From positions 1-11,462 of the forward strand of contig JAQYVQ010000140.1 of the NCBI GenBank assembly GCA_030145435.1: a DNA stretch of 11,462 nt. The letters run 5' to 3'. The translations under genes and the position numbers were made by a program. Each line of letters opens with the position of its first letter. The first letter of the stretch is position 1. Positions 5,713 through 11,462 of the stretch are shown piece after piece. Below the pieces are notes generated by a model. That model did no database searches, was not told where the DNA came from, and saw only the letters and a program-made list of their open reading frames with translations. The DNA comes from Syntrophobacteria bacterium. Its GTDB lineage: Bacteria > Desulfobacterota > DSWW01.

Positions 5713-7665
5713 TTGGAAGAGGCAATCGTCTTTTCGTATATCCGATGGATCCCGCTTCTGCCGCTGATCGGTTTCCTGATCAACGGCCTGGGCGCTAGGG
5801 CCGAGCTGGGCCCGGCCGGGACCCAGCGGGTACACTGGGTCGCCTGTCTGGCGCCGTTCGGATCCTTTCTCATTTCGGTTGTTGCGTTCACGAAGCTCCT
5901 TGGCCTTCCGGCCGAGGGGAGGCTGCTCACGGACACCGTCTTCACCTGGATCGCCTCTGGGGAGTTCACGGCCAACCTTTCGTTCAGTATCGATCCGCTG
6001 AGCTCGGTCATGACCCTGGTGGTCACCGGCGTGGGATTCCTGATCCACGTCTACTCCATCGGGTACATGCACGGGGACAAGGGCTATTCACGTTACTTCG
6101 CCTATTTGAATCTCTTCACGGCCATGATGCTCGTCCTCGTCCTGGGCGACAACCTGCTGCTCATGTTCCTTGGCTGGGAGGGCGTTGGCCTCTGCTCGTA
6201 CTTCCTGATCGGATTCTGGTACGAAGACCCGGAAAAGGCCTACGCAGGCCTGAAGGCCTTCGTGGTGAACCGGATCGGGGACTTCGGCTTCCTCCTGGGG
6301 CTCTTTCTGCTGTTCTGGGGCCTGGGGCAGAACGGCATCTGGACGATCGACTTCGGCTCGATCCAGGAACACGTCCACCTGCTCAGCCCGGCGATCATCA
6401 CCGCCATCTGCCTGTTGCTCTTCATGGGCGCCATGGGCAAGTCGGCCCAGATCCCATTGTACGTCTGGCTTCCGGACGCCATGGCCGGCCCCACGCCCGT
6501 CAGCGCCCTGATCCATGCAGCGACCATGGTGACCGCCGGCGTCTACATGGTGGCCCGGATGCACTTCCTGTTCGTCGCCTCGGATCTCGCCATGCAGTGG
6601 GTGGCCTGGACCGGCGCCATCACGGCCCTGTTCGCAGCCACCATCGGAATCTGTCAGAACGACATCAAGAAGGTCCTCGCCTACTCTACGGTGAGCCAGC
6701 TCGGCTACATGTTCGTCGCGGTCGGCATCGGGGCCTACGCGGCCGGCATCTTCCACCTGATGACCCACGCCTTCTTCAAGGCCCTGCTCTTTCTCGGGGC
6801 CGGCAGCGTGATGCATGCCATGGGTAACGAGACGGACATCCAGAAGATGGGCGGCCTCAGGAAGAAGATGCCCTGGACCTTCTGGACCTTCATGGTCGCC
6901 ACGGTGGCCATCTGCGGCATCCCGCCCTTCAGCGGTTTCTTCTCCAAGGACGAGATCCTCTGGCTGGCCTACTCGTCCCACCACGGGTCGACCGCCCTCT
7001 GGCTCGTGCTCTGGATCGGAGCCGCGGTGACGGCTTTCTACATGGCCAGACTCGTCTTCCTCACCTTCTTCGGCGAACCGAGGGACCATCACCTGCACGA
7101 CCACGCCCACGAATCCCCGGCGGTCATGACCGTTCCGCTGGCCCTGCTCGCTGTGGGTGCGGCACTCGTCGGTTTCGTGGGGGCACCCGCCTCTCTGGGC
7201 CTTACGAATCATTTTGAGCACTTCCTGGAGCCGGTCGTGGGCGCACTACCGCACGGGGACCACCATGGGTCCCATGCCACGGAATACATCTTTATGGGGC
7301 TTTCCGTCGCTGTGGCCGCTGCGGGCATCCTGCTGGCCTGGTGGCTGTACCTCCGGGCAAAAGAGGTTCCGAAGATCATGGCCCGGAAGTACGCTCGCCT
7401 GTACGACCTGGTCTACAACAAATATTACGTGGATGAGATTTACGATGCCCTTTTCGTGAGGCCCATCCGGAATCTGTCCGAAAAATTGCTGTGGAAGATA
7501 TTCGATGAGAAGTTCATCGACAACGGGCTGGTCAACGGGACGGCCCGGTTCTTCCAGCGTTCTGCCCAATCGCTCCGCCGGATTCAGGTGGGGGATGTGC
7601 AGAGCTATGCATTCGCCATGGTTGTCGGGATCCTTGCGATCATCGGCTTTCTCTTGCTCCAGTAG
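5713..7665 (+). CDS. nuoL: NADH-quinone oxidoreductase subunit L (proton-pumping antiporter-like)
   Basis: NuoL (ND5) is the distal antiporter-like subunit, with about 16 helices and a long lateral helix that clamps the membrane arm. At 650 residues it is full length. Channel residues are visible: E156 in LGWEGVGLCSYFLIGFW, K243 in GKSAQIPLYVWLPDA, H268 in HAATMVTAGVYM, K356 in THAFFKALLFLGAGS, and K412 in FSKDEIL. The C-terminal third has the lateral-helix and anchor region (YYVDEIYDALF, 571-581). The loop between about 458 and 521 is histidine-rich (DHHLHDHAHE and HGDHHGSH). The start is TTG 5713 with AAGGA (5701-5705) 7 nt upstream, only 4 bp after the nuoK stop. NuoL is present in complex I and Fpo-type complexes; with NuoM and NuoN it gives the full set of three antiporter-like subunits. 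Confidence 0.97.
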   Translation: MEEAIVFSYIRWIPLLPLIGFLINGLGARAELGPAGTQRVHWVACLAPFGSFLISVVAFTKLLGLPAEGRLLTDTVFTWIASGEFTANLSFSIDPLSSVMTLVVTGVGFLIHVYSIGYMHGDKGYSRYFAYLNLFTAMMLVLVLGDNLLLMFLGWEGVGLCSYFLIGFWYEDPEKAYAGLKAFVVNRIGDFGFLLGLFLLFWGLGQNGIWTIDFGSIQEHVHLLSPAIITAICLLLFMGAMGKSAQIPLYVWLPDAMAGPTPVSALIHAATMVTAGVYMVARMHFLFVASDLAMQWVAWTGAITALFAATIGICQNDIKKVLAYSTVSQLGYMFVAVGIGAYAAGIFHLMTHAFFKALLFLGAGSVMHAMGNETDIQKMGGLRKKMPWTFWTFMVATVAICGIPPFSGFFSKDEILWLAYSSHHGSTALWLVLWIGAAVTAFYMARLVFLTFFGEPRDHHLHDHAHESPAVMTVPLALLAVGAALVGFVGAPASLGLTNHFEHFLEPVVGALPHGDHHGSHATEYIFMGLSVAVAAAGILLAWWLYLRAKEVPKIMARKYARLYDLVYNKYYVDEIYDALFVRPIRNLSEKLLWKIFDEKFIDNGLVNGTARFFQRSAQSLRRIQVGDVQSYAFAMVVGILAIIGFLLLQ

Positions 7666-7679
7666 GGACCGCATAGCCC

Positions 7680-9275
7680 ATGGAAATTATTAACCAGCAC
7701 CTCATATCGGTTCTTGTCTTTCTCCCCCTGGCCGGGGCCCTGTTCGTACTGCTCTTTCTGCGAGGATCGCAGAAGGAGGCCGTTCGGTGGGTGACCTTCC
7801 TCACAATGCTGGCCGGCTTCGTGATCTCGCTGAAGCTCTTTCTCGGTTACGACGCCGACTCGACGCAGACGATGCAGTTCATCGAGTCCACCCCCTGGCT
7901 TCCCGAGTACGGGATCGTCTTCAAGGTGGGCATCGACGGCATGAGCCTTCTTCTCTTCATGATGACCACCTTCCTGGGCCCGCTCGTCATCCTTTCCTCC
8001 TGGCGGTCGATCGAAGACCGGGTCAAGGGCTTCCACGTCTGCATGCTCCTCCTGCAGACCGCCATGCTCGGGGCCTTTGTGTCCCTGAACCTGTTCCTGT
8101 TCTACATCTTCTGGGAGGCCATGCTGATCCCGATGTACTTCATCATCGGCATCTGGGGAGGCCCCAGGAGGATCTATGCGGCCGTAAAGTTCTTCCTGTA
8201 CACGCTCTTCGGCAGCCTCCTGATGCTGGTGGCCATCCTGTACCTCTACTTCGTGCACGTGAAGCAATTCGGCTTCTACTCCTTCGACCTGTTCGATCTC
8301 TACCGGGTGCACCTCGCCCTGGGCCCCGAAAAGCTCCTCTTCCTGGCCTTCGCCCTTTCGTTCGCTATCAAGGTCCCGATGTTCCCGTTCCACACCTGGC
8401 TCCCGGACGCCCACGTCGAGGCCCCCACCGCGGGCAGCGTCATCCTGGCCGGGGTCCTGCTGAAGATGGGGACCTACGGGTTCCTCCGGTTCTCCATGCC
8501 CCTGTTCCCGGCCGCCACGGAGTACTTCTATCCGCTCATCGCGGTCCTGGCCGTCATCGGGATCATCTACGGCGCCCTCGTTGCCATGGTGCAGCCCGAC
8601 GTGAAGAAGCTCGTCGCCTACTCGTCGGTCAGCCACTTGGGCTTCGTCATGCTCGGCCTCGTGGTCCTGAACGTACAGGGCGTGGAGGGCAGCGTCATCC
8701 AGATGGTCAACCACGGCCTCTCCACCGGGGCACTCTTTATCATCGTCGGCATGATCTATGACCGTCGACACACGCGCCTGATCGCCGATTTCGGGGGCAT
8801 CTCCAAGTCGATGCCGATCTTTGCAACATTCTTCATGATCGTCACCCTGTCTTCGATCGGCCTCCCGGGCCTGAACGGGTTCGTGGGTGAATTCCTGATC
8901 CTGCTCGGCGCGTTCAAGAAGAGCGTGGTCCTGGGCGTGCTTGCCGCGTCCGGCGTGATCCTGGCGGCGGTTTACATGCTCTGGATGTTCAAACGGGCCA
9001 TGTTCGGGCCCCTGGACAAGGAAGAGAACAAGTCCCTGAAGGACCTCGATCCGAGAGAGATCGCCGTCCTGGTCCCGATCATCGTGATGATCCTCTGGAT
9101 CGGGATTTACCCGCAGACCTTCTTGAGGAAGATGGACCGTTCCGTGGAAGGCTTTCTGACCCGTACGGGGCAGAACACCGCTCCCCCGGTCCAGCCTCTC
9201 GAAAGGGAATCCCTTTTTATGACGGAAAGCATTTCGGTACAAGATTTCGGGGGGCAGGGTCATGGGAATCGATAA
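7680..9275 (+). CDS. nuoM: NADH-quinone oxidoreductase subunit M (proton-pumping antiporter-like)
   Basis: NuoM (ND4) is the middle antiporter-like subunit with about 14 helices. The 531-residue protein carries E146 in FWEAMLIPMYFIIG, K231 in IKVPMFPFHTWLPDAHVEAP, K262 in LLKMGTYG and E404 in GFVGEFLIL. These correspond to E. coli E144, K234, K265 and E407, the proton-path set. The start is ATG 7680, with AGGGA at 7664-7668 11 nt upstream, after a 14-bp gap from nuoL. After the last helix there is a hydrophilic tail of roughly 45 residues (about 486-531, ending GGQGHGNR), longer than usual. Its final codons overlap the beginning of nuoN by 14 bp and include that gene's ribosome binding region. 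Confidence 0.97.
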   Translation: MEIINQHLISVLVFLPLAGALFVLLFLRGSQKEAVRWVTFLTMLAGFVISLKLFLGYDADSTQTMQFIESTPWLPEYGIVFKVGIDGMSLLLFMMTTFLGPLVILSSWRSIEDRVKGFHVCMLLLQTAMLGAFVSLNLFLFYIFWEAMLIPMYFIIGIWGGPRRIYAAVKFFLYTLFGSLLMLVAILYLYFVHVKQFGFYSFDLFDLYRVHLALGPEKLLFLAFALSFAIKVPMFPFHTWLPDAHVEAPTAGSVILAGVLLKMGTYGFLRFSMPLFPAATEYFYPLIAVLAVIGIIYGALVAMVQPDVKKLVAYSSVSHLGFVMLGLVVLNVQGVEGSVIQMVNHGLSTGALFIIVGMIYDRRHTRLIADFGGISKSMPIFATFFMIVTLSSIGLPGLNGFVGEFLILLGAFKKSVVLGVLAASGVILAAVYMLWMFKRAMFGPLDKEENKSLKDLDPREIAVLVPIIVMILWIGIYPQTFLRKMDRSVEGFLTRTGQNTAPPVQPLERESLFMTESISVQDFGGQGHGNR

Positions 9276-10743
9276 CCTGCCGGTAGCCCTGAGCGTAATC
9301 CGGCCCGAGTTGATCCTGGCAGGAACTGCCCTGGTGTGCATCGCCCTGGATCTTCTCTACAAGCCGGCAGACAAGATGCCATGCTGGGCCATCGCCTTCT
9401 TCGGCTGTCTGGCCGCCCTGGCCGCCACGATCGCGGCCTGGGGAACGGAGCAGGAGGCCTTCTCTCAGCTCGTGCGCATGGACAACCTGTCCAACTTCTT
9501 CGCAGTGGTCTTCCTGATGGCCGGGATGATCACCCTGTGCCTTTCCGCCAGCTATGTGCAGCGGGAGGGACTCATGGCCGGGGAGTATTATACCCTTCTC
9601 CTGATCAGCATGACCGGGATGCTGTTCATGGCCCAGGCCAACGACTTGATGACGGTCTATCTCGGGATCGAGATCATGTCCATCCCGGTGTACGTGCTCG
9701 TCGCCATGATGCAGAAGAGCCCGAAGAGCCCGGAGGCCGGTTTGAAGTACCTGTTGCTCGGCGGGTTTGCCTCTGCCATCCTCCTGTTCGGGATCGCGTT
9801 CCTGTATGGGGCCGTCGGCACCACGCAGCTTGCCGATATCCTCCGGCACGCCCCCAGGGCGATGAGGGCCTCTGACCCACTGTTCCTGGCCGGGGTGGGC
9901 TTTCTCCTGGTCGGCATGGGGTTCAAGGTTTCTCTCGTCCCCTTCCACATGTGGACGCCGGATGCATACGAAGGGGCCCCCACCTCTGTGACGGCCTTCA
10001 TGTCCGTGGCGGTCAAGGCGGCAGGGTTCTCGATCCTGATCCGGGTCATCGTTCTCACCCTCCATCCGATGGCGGCCACCTGGTCCCAGATCTTCTGGTG
10101 GCTGGCGGTCGTGACGATGGTCCTCGGGAATGTGGTGGCCCTGGTCCAGGAAAACATCAAGCGCATGCTCGCTTACTCGAGCATCGCCCACGCGGGTTAC
10201 GTCCTGGTCGCCCTCACGACGGGCTCGCAGCTCGGAGTCCAGGCGGCCCTGATCTATCTGTTCATTTACTCCCTGATGAACCTGGGCGCCTTCGGCGTGA
10301 TCATCGCCATGAGCCGCGAGGGAGATCAGGGGGTCCATATCGAGGACTTCACGGGCATCGCCCGTGAGCATCCCATGTACGCCCTCGCCATGGCGGTCTT
10401 CATGTTCTCCCTGGCAGGGGTCCCGCCGACCGCCGGGTTCATCGGAAAATTCTATGCCTTCAGTGCCGCGATAAAGGCCGGCTACATCGGACTGGCGGTC
10501 ATCGGCGTCCTGATGAGCGCGGTGTCGGCCTATTTCTACCTGCGTGTGCTCGTGGTCATGTACATGAAGGAGCCAGAAGCCGGGCCGGAGTATGGGGCCG
10601 GGCCCTGGGGGGCCACCGTCGGCGCGGGTGTGAGTGTTTCCCTCTGGGTTTGCGCCCTCTCCATCCTGGTGCTCGGCATTTGGCCGGGATGGCTGAACCA
10701 CTTCGCCCATCAAGCATTACAAGGCCTGGGGTGCCTCTTGTAG
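9262..10743 (+). CDS. nuoN: NADH-quinone oxidoreductase subunit N (proton-pumping antiporter-like)
   Basis: NuoN (ND2) is the proximal antiporter-like subunit, next to NuoK, with about 14 helices. The length is 493 residues (E. coli about 485). The channel residues are E137 in LGIEIMSIPVYVL, K222 in FKVSLVPFHMWTPDAYEGAPT, K252 in VKAAGF, and K396 in GFIGKFYAF. The last replaces the glutamate found at the equivalent place in NuoM, which is normal for NuoN. The start is ATG 9262, inside the last 14 bp of nuoM, with a G-run at 9249-9254 as the probable binding site. It ends with a TAG at 10741-10743, two bases before the next gene's ATG, which points to shared transcription and probable translational coupling. 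Confidence 0.97.
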   Translation: MGIDNLPVALSVIRPELILAGTALVCIALDLLYKPADKMPCWAIAFFGCLAALAATIAAWGTEQEAFSQLVRMDNLSNFFAVVFLMAGMITLCLSASYVQREGLMAGEYYTLLLISMTGMLFMAQANDLMTVYLGIEIMSIPVYVLVAMMQKSPKSPEAGLKYLLLGGFASAILLFGIAFLYGAVGTTQLADILRHAPRAMRASDPLFLAGVGFLLVGMGFKVSLVPFHMWTPDAYEGAPTSVTAFMSVAVKAAGFSILIRVIVLTLHPMAATWSQIFWWLAVVTMVLGNVVALVQENIKRMLAYSSIAHAGYVLVALTTGSQLGVQAALIYLFIYSLMNLGAFGVIIAMSREGDQGVHIEDFTGIAREHPMYALAMAVFMFSLAGVPPTAGFIGKFYAFSAAIKAGYIGLAVIGVLMSAVSAYFYLRVLVVMYMKEPEAGPEYGAGPWGATVGAGVSVSLWVCALSILVLGIWPGWLNHFAHQALQGLGCLL

Positions 10744-10745
10744 GA

Positions 10746-11399
10746 ATGCCCGATCTTCTGATTCTGGCCACCGCCCTGGTTCTCCTGATCCTTCTTCTCG
10801 CCTCCGAGAAGCAAGGCCGCACGCCCCGGGGCGTGTTCATCAAGGGATCCGTATCCGCCCTCTTTGTCCTCACAGCCCTGATACAGCCCCACCCGCTTCC
10901 AGCCTATTATCACGCGATCCTCCTGGGACTCGTGTTCGGCCTGGTCGGTGATGTCTGCCTCGCCCTGCCCGGGAACCGTGCCTTCCGGGTCGGCCTGTTC
11001 GCATTCCTGGGCGGCCACGTCCTATACGTCTGGGCCTTCGCAGGGCTCGCCCGACCGGAAGACTGGGCTTCACCGGTCCAGCTGATCCTCCTTGCCGCGA
11101 GCGGTGGAGCCTTCTGGTGGCTCCGGTCTCACGTGGGCAGGATGATGGTCCCTGTGGTCGTCTACCTGGTCGTCATCACCCTGATGCTGGCAGGGGCATG
11201 GGCCGTTTTTCGGGTTCCCGGGCTGGAGGCGACGGGCAGGTGGTTCATCTTGATCGGGGCTCTTTTCTTCTATCTGTCCGATCTCTTCGTCGCTCGTCAG
11301 CGCTTCGTTACAGAGCAGTACCTCAACCGGCTGATCGGGTTGCCCTTGTATTATATTGGGCAATTCCTGCTCGCATTTTCCGTGGGAATGGTCGGTTAG
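10746..11399 (+). CDS. YhhN/TMEM86-family membrane protein (lysoplasmalogenase-like)
   Basis: This 217-residue, strongly hydrophobic protein has about 7-8 predicted membrane segments. It shows the YhhN-family pattern: GLVGDVCLALPG (65-76, with G68 D69), FLGGHVLYVWAF (88-99), FFYLSDLFVARQRF (174-187, with S178 D179) and the terminal GLPLYYIGQFLLA (198-210). Family members include TMEM86-type lysoplasmalogenases, which cleave the vinyl-ether bond of lysoplasmalogens; most bacterial YhhN proteins are untested, so activity is inferred only. ATG 10746 is chosen because it begins a hydrophobic helix directly. An in-frame GTG at 10731 with AAGG 6 nt upstream, overlapping nuoN, is a realistic alternative adding five residues. 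Starts further upstream would add non-homologous sequence lying within nuoN. The gene looks to be the last of the nuo transcript, but it is not a known complex I subunit. Confidence 0.85.
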   Translation: MPDLLILATALVLLILLLASEKQGRTPRGVFIKGSVSALFVLTALIQPHPLPAYYHAILLGLVFGLVGDVCLALPGNRAFRVGLFAFLGGHVLYVWAFAGLARPEDWASPVQLILLAASGGAFWWLRSHVGRMMVPVVVYLVVITLMLAGAWAVFRVPGLEATGRWFILIGALFFYLSDLFVARQRFVTEQYLNRLIGLPLYYIGQFLLAFSVGMVG

Positions 11400-11401
11400 A
11401 G

Positions 11402-11437
11402 GGGTCAGGGGTCGGGGGTCAGGCCCAACCCCGAACC
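11402..11437. repeat. Second 7-bp-unit repeat with inverted arm (possible hairpin)
   Basis: Three tandem 7-bp units (GGGTCAG, GGGTCGG, GGGTCAG) fill 11402-11422, starting three bases after the stop of the YhhN-family gene. At 11424-11437 two related units occur on the opposite strand (reverse complement GGTTCGG GGTTGGG). GGTCGGGG (11410-11417) can pair with CCCCGAACC (11429-11437) with one bulged A and a loop of 11 nt. The hairpin could act as the operon's 3' end, although no T-tract follows before the window stops. The design (tandem heptamers plus inverted heptamers) resembles the element at 471-565, with different unit sequence. Confidence 0.6.
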
Positions 11438-11462
11438 ACCGTGGAAGGGCTCAAGGCGAGAG

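Noticed and set aside
9245..9268. G-run near the nuoM/nuoN junction as a G-quadruplex or regulatory site
   Set aside because: There are too few separated G-tracts; it is simply the probable ribosome binding region of nuoN in a GC-rich context.
7605..9341. Very long open frame on the - strand (578 codons) opposite nuoM
   Set aside because: It is antisense to a clearly conserved gene, and its translation is rich in Asp, Glu, His and Gln with no membrane or domain pattern. This is the usual shadow frame of a GC-rich hydrophobic gene.
9217..10713. Long open frame on the - strand (498 codons) opposite nuoN
   Set aside because: Same reasoning: its composition is charged and low in complexity, it mirrors NuoN codons, and no family is recognisable.
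10650..10745. Upstream extension of the YhhN-family gene (to 10650)
   Set aside because: The extra residues are translated from nuoN in another frame and are not hydrophobic or family-like; starts at 10746 or 10731 fit better.

Overview
The window is almost entirely one energy-conservation operon: a respiratory complex I (Nuo) gene cluster running left to right on the + strand, in the order nuoA-B-CD-H-I-J-K-L-M-N. It is followed without a gap by a gene for a YhhN/TMEM86-family membrane protein (lysoplasmalogenase-like). The left edge holds the 3' end of a ferritin-like (rubrerythrin-type) gene. All genes are GC-rich, tightly packed and co-directional, and several use TTG starts.

Layout: 2-445, C-terminal part of a ferritin-like di-iron protein; 446-702, the only sizeable intergenic region, holding an inverted-repeat element built from 7-bp units (about 471-565) and an AT-rich stretch that probably contains the operon promoter (about 599-632); 703-10743, ten nuo genes with gaps of 31 bp or less or short overlaps (ATGA couplings at nuoI/J and nuoJ/K, a 14-bp nuoM/nuoN overlap); 10746-11399, the YhhN-family gene; 11402-11437, a second 7-bp-unit repeat element with an inverted arm.

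The NADH-input module (NuoE, NuoF, NuoG) is absent. nuoCD is followed 23 bp later by nuoH, exactly where nuoEFG sit in 14-subunit operons. The locus therefore encodes the 11-module form of complex I: the quinone-reducing module (NuoB, NuoCD, NuoI with two [4Fe-4S] clusters and N2) and the complete proton-pumping membrane arm (NuoA, H, J, K, L, M, N). NuoC and NuoD are fused. The electron donor cannot be read from this window; ferredoxin, another low-potential carrier, or EFG subunits encoded elsewhere are all possible. Conserved proton-channel residues are present in every membrane subunit, so the complex looks functional.

Organism: a GC-rich bacterium, probably anaerobic or microaerophilic. 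The 11-subunit Nuo, the ferritin-like neighbour and the period-7 intergenic repeats would suit Desulfobacterota (former Deltaproteobacteria) or a neighbouring group such as Nitrospirota. This is inference and not certain. I do not see an undescribed multi-gene system here. The points most worth a second look are the missing input module, the two period-7 inverted-repeat elements on both sides of the operon, the YhhN gene coupled to nuoN, and the extra cysteines beside cluster N2 in NuoB.
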